6,985 nucleotides of DNA from Chloroflexota bacterium (GTDB taxonomy: Bacteria; Chloroflexota; Dehalococcoidia; DSTF01; RBG-16-68-14), in assembly GCA_022561355.1 (NCBI GenBank), contig JADFRJ010000125.1, forward strand, positions 1-6,985, written 5' to 3'. Shown one piece after another: positions 1 through 6,352 of this stretch. Both the position numbers and the translations under genes were made by a program. Position 1 is the first letter of the stretch, and each line of letters opens with the position of its first letter. Below the pieces are notes generated by a model. That model made no database searches and was not told the DNA's origin. It saw only the letters and a program-made list of their open reading frames with translations.

Positions 1-488
1 ACAGCGACGTTCCCTACGCCTACTACCTGAAGGGGCTCAGTTACTACGAACAGATTTCCGATGTCGCCCGCGACCAGGGAATGACGGAACTGGCGTTGTC
101 CACCCTGGATGAACTGCTCAAACGGTTTCCGAACAGCAAATACGCGCGCGACGCCAAGTTGAAGATTGACCTGACCCGGGACCACCTGGCGGGGAAGGAA
201 ATGGAAATCGGCCGCTATTACCATAACCAGGGGCATTACCTGGCGGCGATCAACCGTTTCAGGAACGTGATCGAAAGTTTCCAGACCACGACCCATGTCC
301 CAGAGGCCCTGCACCGGCTGACAGAGGCCTATCTGGCGCTGGGGATCAAGGAAGAGGCGCGCAAGACCGCGGCCGTCCTGGGCTATAATTTCCCCGGCAG
401 CGAATGGTATATCGATTCCTACGAGATGATGGAAGGCAAGAAAATACGGCCGGAGACGAAAAAGAAACCCTGGTACAAGCTCTGGTAA
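1..488 (+). CDS. bamD: BamD outer-membrane assembly lipoprotein, 3' part (5' end off window)
   Basis: BamD is a periplasm-facing lipoprotein of the BAM complex that helps insert beta-barrel proteins into the outer membrane. The reading frame is already open at base 3 and encodes YAYYLKGLSYYEQISD before the first internal Met at 81, so the Met at 81 is not the start; the lipoprotein signal and first TPR lie off the window. About 161 codons are visible, against roughly 260-290 for the family. Family-typical blocks are RDQGMTE, FPNSKYARDAKLKID, DHLAGKEMEIGRYY, TTTHVPEALHRLTEAYLALG and LGYNFPGSEWY, covering the later tetratricopeptide helices. It ends at TAA 486-488, 4 bases before recN, as in the alphaproteobacterial bamD-recN arrangement. 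BAM implies a diderm host, which conflicts with the Chloroflexota-like genes downstream. The assignment is confident; the lineage is inferred. Confidence 0.93.
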   Translation, partial: SDVPYAYYLKGLSYYEQISDVARDQGMTELALSTLDELLKRFPNSKYARDAKLKIDLTRDHLAGKEMEIGRYYHNQGHYLAAINRFRNVIESFQTTTHVPEALHRLTEAYLALGIKEEARKTAAVLGYNFPGSEWYIDSYEMMEGKKIRPETKKKPWYKLW

Positions 489-492
489 GGGA

Positions 493-1260
493 ATGCTGAC
501 GACACTCTCGATCCGTGACGTCGTTCTTATCGACCGTCTCGATCTTTCCTTTCATTCGGGTTTAAGCGTGCTGACCGGTGAAACCGGGGCCGGAAAATCC
601 ATCCTTCTGGATTCGCTGAGCCTGGCGCTGGGCATGCGGGCCGAGGCCCGGCTGGTCCGCCACGGCGCCGACCGGGCATCGGTGTCCGCGGCCTTCGACG
701 TGCCCCCGGGCCATCCGGTCCAGGGGGTGCTGGAAGACTTAGGGATCACCGGGGGAATCACCGGGGGAATCGCCGGGGATGACGGCTTGGTGCTGCGCCG
801 GGTGCTTGGCAAGGACGGCCGTTCCAAGGCCTTCGTCAACGACCAGCCTGTCAGCGTCCAATTGCTGAAGAAACTGGGCGAAAGCCTTGTCGAAATCCAT
901 GGACAGTTCGAAAACCAACGGCTGCTGAACGAAGCCGCCCACCGGGGGCTTTTGGATTCCTACGGCGGATTGAGGGCCGATTTGGAAAAAACCGGTGCCG
1001 CCCATGCCGGGTGGCGAAGCGCCACCGAGGCCAGAATCCGGGCCGAGGCGGATATGGAAGCGGCCAGCCGCGACCGGGATTACCTGACCCATGCCCTGGA
1101 GGAACTGACCCGGTTGAACCCGAAACCCGGAGAGGAATCCGAACTGGCCCGCAAGCGGACCTTGATGATGAACGCCGAACAACTGGTCGAGGCCATGAAC
1201 GCCGCGGCCAAGGAAATCCAGGGCGATGGCGGCGTCCTTTCCGGCCTTGAAGGGGCGATC
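493..1260 (+). pseudogene. recN: recN 5' fragment: DNA repair ATPase RecN, N-terminal half only
   Basis: RecN is an SMC-like cytoplasmic ATPase that acts at DNA double-strand breaks. The start MLTTLSIRDVVLIDRLDLSF is the usual RecN beginning, and AAGG at 487-490 just upstream, overlapping the bamD stop, serves as ribosome site. The Walker A motif GETGAGKS is at residues 29-36. Further RecN blocks are VLRRVLGKDGRSKAFVND, LVEIHGQFENQRLL (the Q-loop region, about residues 133-147) and an alanine- and glutamate-rich segment that begins the coiled coil (about residues 175-235). Residues 85-96 (ITGGITGGIAGD) come from a 12-base tandem repeat and are probably a lineage-specific loop insertion. The match stops near residue 255, where the frame passes into PyrH. 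The missing second half would normally carry the other ATPase motifs. The fragment is called as broken here because of the junction, not because of any stop codon. Confidence 0.9.
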
Positions 1261-1644
1261 CGCCACCTGGAAAAGGGGCGCGTGGTGATCTTCGCGGCTG
1301 GCACGGGGAACCCGTACATGACCACCGATACCGCTGCCGCTCTCCGGGCGATCGAGATTGGGGCGGACGTGCTGCTGATGGCGAAACACGGCGTGGACGG
1401 CATCTACGACGCGGACCCGAACGAGCACCCTGACGCGCAGCGCTTCCAGACGCTAAGCTATATGGAGGCGATCAGCCGACGATTGGACGTAATGGACAGC
1501 ACAGCTCTCTCGCTCTGCATGGAAAATGAGCTGCCGATCATTGTATTCGATATCGATGCCGAAGATGGCATCGTGAAGGCCGTGCGCGGCGAACAGACCG
1601 GTACGTATGTCTGTAGCGCCGAAACCGTAATGGCAGGAGTCTGA
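493..1644 (+). CDS. Chimeric ORF: RecN N-terminal half fused in frame to PyrH C-terminal half
   Basis: This 383-codon frame is continuous from ATG 493 to TGA 1642-1644, but it is not a known protein architecture. Residues 1 to about 255 are the N-terminal ATPase and start of the coiled coil of the DNA repair protein RecN. Residues from about 256-262 to 383 are the C-terminal half of uridylate kinase PyrH. RecN lacks its second half (ABC signature, Walker B and the rest of the coiled coil; the family is about 550 residues). PyrH lacks its N-terminal half with the glycine-rich phosphate-binding segment (the family is about 240 residues). Neither activity would be expected from the fused product. 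The upstream neighbour is bamD and the downstream neighbour frr, so each half has its proper neighbour on its own side only. An assembly chimera is the likeliest explanation; a real recombination event is possible but unlikely. Confidence 0.85.
   Translation: MLTTLSIRDVVLIDRLDLSFHSGLSVLTGETGAGKSILLDSLSLALGMRAEARLVRHGADRASVSAAFDVPPGHPVQGVLEDLGITGGITGGIAGDDGLVLRRVLGKDGRSKAFVNDQPVSVQLLKKLGESLVEIHGQFENQRLLNEAAHRGLLDSYGGLRADLEKTGAAHAGWRSATEARIRAEADMEAASRDRDYLTHALEELTRLNPKPGEESELARKRTLMMNAEQLVEAMNAAAKEIQGDGGVLSGLEGAIRHLEKGRVVIFAAGTGNPYMTTDTAAALRAIEIGADVLLMAKHGVDGIYDADPNEHPDAQRFQTLSYMEAISRRLDVMDSTALSLCMENELPIIVFDIDAEDGIVKAVRGEQTGTYVCSAETVMAGV
745..780 (+). repeat. 12-base tandem repeat, three copies, inside recN
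   Basis: The unit atcaccggggga occurs exactly at 745-756 and 757-768. A degraded third copy (atcgccggggat) is at 769-780. Being a multiple of three it keeps the frame and encodes ITGG, ITGG, IAGD. It lies in the region after Walker A where RecN proteins vary, so it is likely a slippage-derived loop extension. Confidence 0.85.
1249..1278. other. Likely chimera junction between recN and pyrH
   Basis: The reading GLEGAIRHLEK suits RecN at its left and the reading RHLEKGRVVIF suits PyrH at its right. About 20 bases, roughly 1255-1275, could therefore belong to either gene. A short shared stretch like this is what lets an assembler cross between two genomes. I cannot fix the exact crossover base by eye. 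Confidence 0.7.
1255..1644 (+). pseudogene. pyrH: pyrH 3' fragment: UMP kinase, C-terminal half only
   Basis: PyrH (bacterial UMP kinase, amino-acid-kinase fold) phosphorylates UMP to UDP with ATP in pyrimidine synthesis. The visible part begins around RHLEKGRVVIFAAGTGNPY and continues with TTDTAAALRAIEIGADVLL, GVDGIYDADP (residues 300-309 of the fused frame), LDVMDSTALSLCMENELPI (331-349) and a C-terminal GEQTGTYV. Aligned by memory to E. coli PyrH this corresponds to about residue 120 onward, so the first half, including the glycine-rich N-terminal segment, is absent. TGA 1642-1644 is followed by frr 2 bases later, the standard pyrH-frr pairing. The flavour (MDSTALSLCMEN) fits Gram-positive or Chloroflexota-type enzymes rather than Alphaproteobacteria. 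In the true source genome an intact pyrH would be expected. Confidence 0.9.
1636..1640 (+). promoter_or_regulatory. Ribosome binding site for frr
   Basis: GGAGT lies inside the last codons of pyrH, 6 bases before ATG 1647. It decides this start over the more family-like ATG at 1662, which would add 15 bases to the spacing. Confidence 0.6.
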
Positions 1645-1646
1645 CG

Positions 1647-2219
1647 ATGGCCGGCGACTCGATGATCGATGAGACGCTGAAGGACGCGGACGAGCGCATG
1701 GGCAAGGCGGTCGACGCACTGAGCAGAGACCTCGCGACTCTTCGCACCGGCCGTGCCAGTCCGAGTCTCGTCGAGCAGCTGCGCGTCGACTACTACGGCA
1801 CACCGACTCCCCTCCAGCAACTCGCGAGCGTGGGCGTGCCGGACGCGCGATTGCTGACGATTCAGCCGTACGACAAAGGTTCGCTCGAAGCGATCGAAAA
1901 GGCGATCCAGAAGTCCGACCTTGGCCTCAACCCCACCAACGACGGCAACATCATTCGCCTCGCCATCCCGCAACTGACCGAGGACCGGCGCAAGGATATG
2001 GTGAAGGTCGTACATAAGAAGGTTGAAGACGGCCGCGTATCGATCCGCAACATACGCCGCGACGCGCATGAGATGCTCCGGGAACTGCATCGCGAGAAGG
2101 AGATCTCGGAGGACGAAGAGCGAGGCGCGCAAGACAAGCTCCAAAAGATCACCGATCGCCTCGTAGAGCAGGCGGGAGCGGTCGGCACGGAGAAGGAGCG
2201 GGAGCTGATGGAGGTCTAG
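1647..2219 (+). CDS. frr: Ribosome recycling factor (RRF)
   Basis: RRF works with EF-G in the cytoplasm to split the post-termination ribosome so its subunits can be reused. The 190-residue product is full length (family about 185). Visible family blocks are RTGRASPSL (residues 33-41), YYGTPTPLQQLAS, the QPYD turn, LNPTNDGNIIRLAIPQLTEDRR, RNIRRDA (134-140, including the conserved Arg of the stem domain) and EISEDEE near the C-terminal helix. The start at ATG 1647 is favoured because GGAGT at 1636-1640 stands 6 bases upstream. ATG 1662 (MIDETLKDADERM) resembles the usual RRF N-terminus, but no Shine-Dalgarno is visible before it. The gene follows pyrH by 2 bases and precedes uppS by 8, so it is almost certainly co-transcribed and translationally coupled. 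Nothing looks damaged. Confidence 0.97.
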   Translation: MAGDSMIDETLKDADERMGKAVDALSRDLATLRTGRASPSLVEQLRVDYYGTPTPLQQLASVGVPDARLLTIQPYDKGSLEAIEKAIQKSDLGLNPTNDGNIIRLAIPQLTEDRRKDMVKVVHKKVEDGRVSIRNIRRDAHEMLRELHREKEISEDEERGAQDKLQKITDRLVEQAGAVGTEKERELMEV

Positions 2220-2227
2220 GACCGGCG

Positions 2228-3004
2228 ATGGTTGTGGCACCCGTCCCTCAAGATAGACAGCTTGTCGAGTTGGCCAAGCGACCCCAGCACGTCGCCATCA
2301 TTATGGATGGCAACGGGCGTTGGGCTCAGCAGAATAGCGTCTCGCGCCAGGCCGGGCACCGCGCCGGCGCTGAGAATATCCGGCGCGTGATCGAGACGTT
2401 GGCGCTGTATGAGGTGCCGGTGCTCACGCTCTTCGCCTTCTCGACGGAGAACTGGGTCCGGCCCCGGCGAGAGGTGAACGCGCTGATCAGGCTGATCGGG
2501 CACTTCATCGACCGCGAGTTGAAGCAGCTCCACGAGAATGGCGTGCGCCTCCACCACATGGGCAGCCTGGACCCGCTTTCGTCTGACCTGCGGCGTCGCG
2601 TCGAAGAGGCGATGGAGCTGACGAAGGACAACGACCGCATCACGGTCAACGTGGCGTTCAACTACGGCGGCCGCATGGAGATCCTGGAGGCCGTTCGCCA
2701 TATCATCGAAGACGGCGTGCCCGCGGACCGCATCGATGAAGAGCTGTTCGCCACCTACTTGGAGACCGATGGCTTACCTGACGCCGACCTCGTGATCCGG
2801 ACAGCAGGCGAGCAGAGGCTATCGAACTTCCTGCTCTGGCAGACGGCGTACGCCGAGTACTACACCACGCCCGTCTACTGGCCGGACTTCAACGTCGATG
2901 AAATCGAGCGGGCGCTGATCGAGTTCAGCCACCGCCAGCGACGCTTCGGCGGCGTGGGCGAGGACCAGGCGAAACGGCCTCCCGGGCCCAAACACACCGG
3001 CTAG
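2228..3004 (+). CDS. uppS: Undecaprenyl diphosphate synthase (cis-prenyltransferase)
   Basis: UppS adds isopentenyl units in cis to farnesyl diphosphate, giving the C55 lipid carrier used for peptidoglycan and other wall polymers. The 258-residue protein has all signature regions: HVAIIMDGNGRWA (residues 21-33, with catalytic Asp27), the GHRAGAENIRR segment, FAFSTENW (69-76), FNYGGRMEI, and the C-terminal DLVIRTAGEQRLSNFLLWQ with Arg191 and Arg197 for the homoallylic diphosphate and Glu210 in AYAEYY for magnesium. It ends with RFGGVG plus a short Pro/Lys-rich tail. The start at ATG 2228 is 8 bases after the frr stop, with AGGAC (2218-2222) as a modest ribosome site; the first ~18 residues are not conserved in the family, so a later start cannot be fully excluded. 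The neighbouring cdsA and dxr make this a lipid-precursor cluster. No missing catalytic residue was seen. Confidence 0.97.
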   Translation: MVVAPVPQDRQLVELAKRPQHVAIIMDGNGRWAQQNSVSRQAGHRAGAENIRRVIETLALYEVPVLTLFAFSTENWVRPRREVNALIRLIGHFIDRELKQLHENGVRLHHMGSLDPLSSDLRRRVEEAMELTKDNDRITVNVAFNYGGRMEILEAVRHIIEDGVPADRIDEELFATYLETDGLPDADLVIRTAGEQRLSNFLLWQTAYAEYYTTPVYWPDFNVDEIERALIEFSHRQRRFGGVGEDQAKRPPGPKHTG

Positions 3005-3015
3005 TCTTCCCATCC

Positions 3016-3804
3016 ATGCTCGCTCAGAGAGTCGCGAGCGCCGCTGTTGGCCTGCCGCTCGTTGTCCTGTTGATCTGGGCCGGCGGCCCTTGGTACGCGG
3101 GCGCGGTGTGCCTGATCATCCTGATCGCCGCCTATGAGTTCCAGGCGCCGCAGCTCGGGCCGTGGTCGCCGCTCGCTGTCTTCATCGCCGGCCTCGCCGC
3201 CGCGATCGCGGCGGGCGCATTCGTCGGAACGGACTGGGTACTCTGGTTCATGATCGCCGGGGCGATCCTGCCGCTGGTGTGGGTGACGCTGCGGGGCGAT
3301 CCGAAGAGCGCGCTGCCGGACTACACACACGCCGTGGGCGGCATCATCTACGTTGGCCTGCTCGGCGCGCATCTGGTGCTGCTCCGCGAGCTGGATGACG
3401 GCCGCGATTGGGTCTACCTGGCGGTCTTCAGCACGTTCGCCGTCGATACCTTCGCCTACGCGACAGGAAGAGCGATTGGCCGCCGCAAGCTGGCGCCGGC
3501 GATCAGCCCGGGAAAGACCGTGGAGGGCACGATTGGCGGGATGGCGGGTGGGTTCGCGATGGTGATGCTCGCCAACTACTTCTTAGGGATGAGGCTTGAG
3601 GCGGCGCTGATCGTTCCGCTGGCGCTGCTCTTGCCGCTGGCCGCCGTGATGGGCGATCTGACCGAATCGATGGTGAAGCGTGGCATGGACATTAAGGATG
3701 CAGGGAAGATCCTTCCGGGCCACGGCGGCTTGCTGGATCGCATGGATAGCATTCTCTTCACGATACCCGTTGTATACTACTTCTTGATCTGGGTCGTGCC
3801 GTAG
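3016..3804 (+). CDS. cdsA: Phosphatidate cytidylyltransferase (CDP-diglyceride synthase)
   Basis: CdsA is an integral membrane enzyme that converts phosphatidic acid and CTP to CDP-diacylglycerol, the branch point of phospholipid synthesis. The 262-residue product is almost entirely hydrophobic, with about seven to eight membrane segments. The family signature runs from Ser218 to Asp244: SMVKR, then KDAGKILPGHGG (227-238) and LLDRMD (239-244). A second family block, DTFAYATGRAIGRRKLAP followed by SPGKTVEG, lies upstream. ATG 3016 starts 11 bases after the uppS stop, and the first residues (MLAQRVASAAVGLPLV) match the usual CdsA beginning. The preceding bases are pyrimidine-rich (cttcccatcc), with no Shine-Dalgarno, so translation may depend on coupling to uppS. 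The dxr gene follows after 25 bases. Length and motifs are normal. Confidence 0.96.
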   Translation: MLAQRVASAAVGLPLVVLLIWAGGPWYAGAVCLIILIAAYEFQAPQLGPWSPLAVFIAGLAAAIAAGAFVGTDWVLWFMIAGAILPLVWVTLRGDPKSALPDYTHAVGGIIYVGLLGAHLVLLRELDDGRDWVYLAVFSTFAVDTFAYATGRAIGRRKLAPAISPGKTVEGTIGGMAGGFAMVMLANYFLGMRLEAALIVPLALLLPLAAVMGDLTESMVKRGMDIKDAGKILPGHGGLLDRMDSILFTIPVVYYFLIWVVP

Positions 3805-3829
3805 GCGGCGCGGACTCTGACGAACCCGT

Positions 3830-4981
3830 ATGAAAACCAAACGGATTGTCATCCTCGGCTCCACCGGCTCGATCGGCCGGCAGACGCTTGACGTGGTGCG
3901 CGAACACCGCGAACGCTTCGAGGTGGTCGGCTTGGCCGCGGGCCGCAACGCGACGTTGCTGGAGGAGCAGGCGCGCGAGTTCAAGCCGCGCATGGTCTGG
4001 GCCGAGCGCGAGGAGTCGCGCGCCGCGCTGGAGTCGGCGGCGGGCACGGGAGCGCGCTGGACGCCGCTGGACGAGCAAGCCGCGCATGCCAACACGGACC
4101 TGGTCGTCGTCGGCACGGTGGGCCACGCTGGTCTGACGCCGACGCTGGCGGCGCTGCGGGCGGGTAAATCGGTCGTGCTTGCGAACAAAGAGGTGTTGGT
4201 GATGGCGGGTGCGCTGGTGATGCGGGCCGCCAAGCAGGGCGGGGGAGAGCTGCTACCCGTTGACAGCGAGCACAGCGCCATCTGGCAGTGCCTCTGGGGC
4301 GAGGAGCATTCGTCGATCAGGCGGATCATCCTCACGGCATCCGGCGGCGCGTTTCGCGATTATACGCCGGAGCAGCTCGAGAACGTGACGCCAGAGGAGG
4401 CGCTTGACCACCCGACGTGGCAGATGGGGCGCAAGATCACGGTCGATTGCGCGACGCTGATGAACAAAGGGTTCGAGGCGATCGAGACGCGCTGGCTCTT
4501 CGACGTGCCGCTGGACCGCGTGGAGATCGTGATGCACCGGGAGAGCATCGTCCATTCGCTGGTGGAGTTCGTGGATGGCTCGGTGAAGGCGCAGCTTGGC
4601 GAGCCGGATATGCGGCTGCCGATCCAGATCGCGCTCACCTATCCCGAGCGCGTGGCAGGAAACAACGTCAAGCCGCTCGATCTGGCCCGCCTGGGAGAGC
4701 TGCATTTCGAGCCGCCACAGATGCGGCGCTTCCCCGCGCTTGGGCTCGCGCTCAAGGCCGGGCTGCAGGGCGGGACGTATCCCGCGGCGCTGGCGGCCGC
4801 TGACGAGGCCGCCGTCGGACACTTCTTGGCAGGGCAGCTGAAGTTCTCGGATATCGCCGTGGTGGTTGAGGAGGCCCTCACGGCGCATCGCAGCGCGGCC
4901 GATACCGAGTTAGGGGCTATTCTTGAAGCCGACGCCTGGGCGCGCGCCTTCGCGGACGAATGGGTGCGGGCAAAGGGCTGA
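3830..4981 (+). CDS. dxr: 1-deoxy-D-xylulose 5-phosphate reductoisomerase
   Basis: Dxr catalyses the first committed step of the MEP isoprenoid pathway, rearranging and reducing DXP to MEP with NADPH; it is the fosmidomycin target. The 383-residue protein is full length. An N-terminal Rossmann fold shows GSTGSIG (residues 10-16) and LANKE (117-121). The metal- and substrate-binding core shows DSEHSA (145-150, metal ligands Asp145 and Glu147), TASGGAFRD, HPTWQMGRKITVDCATLMN beginning at His194, then KGFEAIE with metal ligand Glu216. The C-terminal helical domain has YPER and RRFPALGLALKAG. No good Shine-Dalgarno precedes ATG 3830, but MKTKRIVILGSTGS is the canonical beginning. Its place beside uppS makes sense because it feeds the isoprenoid pool UppS uses. 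The stop codon lies within the first of three hairpins downstream. Confidence 0.97.
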   Translation: MKTKRIVILGSTGSIGRQTLDVVREHRERFEVVGLAAGRNATLLEEQAREFKPRMVWAEREESRAALESAAGTGARWTPLDEQAAHANTDLVVVGTVGHAGLTPTLAALRAGKSVVLANKEVLVMAGALVMRAAKQGGGELLPVDSEHSAIWQCLWGEEHSSIRRIILTASGGAFRDYTPEQLENVTPEEALDHPTWQMGRKITVDCATLMNKGFEAIETRWLFDVPLDRVEIVMHRESIVHSLVEFVDGSVKAQLGEPDMRLPIQIALTYPERVAGNNVKPLDLARLGELHFEPPQMRRFPALGLALKAGLQGGTYPAALAAADEAAVGHFLAGQLKFSDIAVVVEEALTAHRSAADTELGAILEADAWARAFADEWVRAKG

Positions 4982-4992
4982 CCTACGGGTCA
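4979..4992 (+). other. Hairpin with UACG tetraloop overlapping the dxr stop
   Basis: The arms tgacc (4979-4983) and ggtca (4988-4992) pair perfectly around TACG. In RNA this gives a C(UACG)G loop, a member of the unusually stable UNCG tetraloop class. The 5' arm begins with the dxr stop codon. A stabilising 3' structure or processing site is possible; no T-run follows, so a simple terminator is not supported. Confidence 0.6.
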
Positions 4993-4996
4993 GCAT

Positions 4997-5021
4997 AGCC
5001 CTCGCCTTACGGGCGAGGGCT
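4997..5021 (+). terminator. Perfect 10-bp stem-loop in the dxr-rseP gap (possible attenuator)
   Basis: The arms agccctcgcc (4997-5006) and ggcgagggct (5012-5021) are perfectly complementary around a 5-base loop ttacg. The strength and GC content are terminator-like, but the next bases are tgccgaaca with no T-tract. An intrinsic terminator is therefore weakly supported; an RNA-stability or processing hairpin, or a small dispersed palindrome, fits equally well. It is typed as terminator only as the nearest category. Confidence 0.35.
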
Positions 5022-5037
5022 TGCCGAACAGGTAAGC
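5019..5037 (+). other. Third hairpin before rseP, overlapping the 10-bp stem
   Basis: The arms gcttgcc (5019-5025) and ggtaagc (5031-5037) pair with one G-U around gaaca. It shares 3 bases with the preceding stem, so the two full-length stems compete for bases 5019-5021. This might be a switch, or simply a shorter stem in practice. Confidence 0.4.
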
Positions 5038-5086
5038 TTCGTATCGTCTGATGAGCGCTATGCGTTACCATAACTAAGAGCCAACT

Positions 5087-6334
5087 ATGACCGTTCTGTT
5101 CCAATCGATCCTTCCGTTCCTGGCCATCATCGTGCTCCTGATTGTGATCCACGAGTTGGGCCACTACATCACGGCGAAGCTCTTCGGCGTGAAGGTGCTG
5201 GAAGCCGGGATTGGCTATCCGCCGCGCATCTGGGGCTTCAAGCGCGGCGACACGGAGTACACGATCAACGCGATCCCGCTGGGCGGCTTCGTCCGCATGC
5301 TGGGCGAAGAGGACCCCGGCGACCCGCGCAGCCTCGCCGCCAAGCCGCGCTGGATCAGGCTGGTCGTGCTGGGCTCCGGCGCAGCGATGAACGTCTTGCT
5401 GGCGATCGCGCTGTTCGCGCTGGCCGTCAGCATCCCGCGCACCGTCGATGAGAGCCGCGCGCGCATCGCCGAAGTTGTGCCGGGCAGCCCGGCCGAAGAG
5501 GCGGGCCTGCAGGTGGGCGACGTGATCTTTGAAGTCGATGGCCACGACGTCCAGAACATCGGCGAGTTGAGCTATCGGATCAGGCTGAACCTGGGGGAGA
5601 CGGTGGACGTGCGCGTGCGCCGCGAGGGCGGTGATGGCGCCGAGTTCATCACCGTGCCGGTGTTCTCGCGCTGGGCGACCGACACCTATATCGATGCGGA
5701 TGGCGTCGAGCGTCCCCAAGGTCCGACGGGCATCACGATCAGTCCCGCTTTCGGGTCGATCCGGACGCTGACGTTGGACGAGCAGGAGGAGATACGGCTC
5801 CTGATCCTGGAGGACGCCGGCCTCTCAGCTACCGATGAGCTGCCTCCTGGCGAGGTTGTGCCCACGACGCAGCTGGTGCCGTTCAGCGGTACTCAGTGGG
5901 AGCCGCCGTGGGAGGCGATCCCCACCGGCGTCGCCCGGTCATACGAATCGATCATCCTGGCCCGCAACGAGATCGAGTCGCGCATTCGCGGTGGCATCTC
6001 CGGCGGCGGCGGTGGGTTTCAGGTAACGGGCCCGGTTGGCATCGCCCAGCTTACGGGCGAGGTGGTCGATGTAGCGGGCTGGAAGTCGCTGATTGAGTTC
6101 GCCGCGCTGATCAGCATGAACCTGGCCGTGCTGAACATCCTGCCGCTCCCGATGCTGGACGGCGGCCGCATCGTCTTCGTGCTGATCGAGTACGCCCGCA
6201 GGGGCAAGCGCATTGCTCCGCAGAAAGAGGCGATCGTCCACCTGGTGGGTCTCGTCGCCATGCTCACGTTCGCGGTGATCATCACCTACTTCGACATCCT
6301 GCGCATCATCGCCGGCGACGGCATTATTCGCTAG
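5087..6334 (+). CDS. rseP: RseP-type site-2 intramembrane metalloprotease (M50 family)
   Basis: Site-2 proteases cut membrane-embedded segments of substrates such as anti-sigma factors, inside the cytoplasmic membrane. In this 415-residue protein the zinc motif HELGH is at residues 22-26 in the first membrane helix. The second helix is about 89-116. A single PDZ domain occupies about 124-183 (IAEVVPGSPAEEAGLQVGD). The conserved GPVGIA is near 315-320, and a third helix contains NLAVLNILPLPMLDGG with zinc ligand Asp358. A last helix lies near 383-405. E. coli RseP has two PDZ domains; one is common in Gram-positive-type enzymes. The stretch of about residues 200-300 is long and poorly recognisable. 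ATG 5087 has a weak AAGAG at 5076-5080. The position after dxr is the conserved dxr-rseP order. The substrate cannot be told from this window. Confidence 0.96.
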   Translation: MTVLFQSILPFLAIIVLLIVIHELGHYITAKLFGVKVLEAGIGYPPRIWGFKRGDTEYTINAIPLGGFVRMLGEEDPGDPRSLAAKPRWIRLVVLGSGAAMNVLLAIALFALAVSIPRTVDESRARIAEVVPGSPAEEAGLQVGDVIFEVDGHDVQNIGELSYRIRLNLGETVDVRVRREGGDGAEFITVPVFSRWATDTYIDADGVERPQGPTGITISPAFGSIRTLTLDEQEEIRLLILEDAGLSATDELPPGEVVPTTQLVPFSGTQWEPPWEAIPTGVARSYESIILARNEIESRIRGGISGGGGGFQVTGPVGIAQLTGEVVDVAGWKSLIEFAALISMNLAVLNILPLPMLDGGRIVFVLIEYARRGKRIAPQKEAIVHLVGLVAMLTFAVIITYFDILRIIAGDGIIR

Positions 6335-6352
6335 ATTAAGGCAGCGGCTGCG

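Noticed and set aside
739..1428. Long minus-strand open frames opposite recN/pyrH and opposite frr, dxr and rseP
   Set aside because: They are shadows of GC-rich coding sequence; their translations show no recognisable family and overlap confidently assigned genes.
493..1644. A novel bifunctional RecN-UMP kinase linking DNA repair with nucleotide supply
   Set aside because: Both halves are truncated inside essential domains, the neighbours come from different lineages, and the seam falls in an ambiguous stretch. An artefact explains everything.
3751..3778. Possible promoter for dxr with TATACT at 3773-3778 in the end of cdsA
   Set aside because: It is a good -10 hexamer but there is no acceptable -35 at 16-18 bases, and the bases are constrained as cdsA codons for Val-Tyr-Tyr.
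5045..5075. Possible promoter in the gap before rseP (CATAAC at 5069-5074)
   Set aside because: Matches to -10 are weak and no -35 is visible at proper spacing; the region is merely somewhat less GC-rich.
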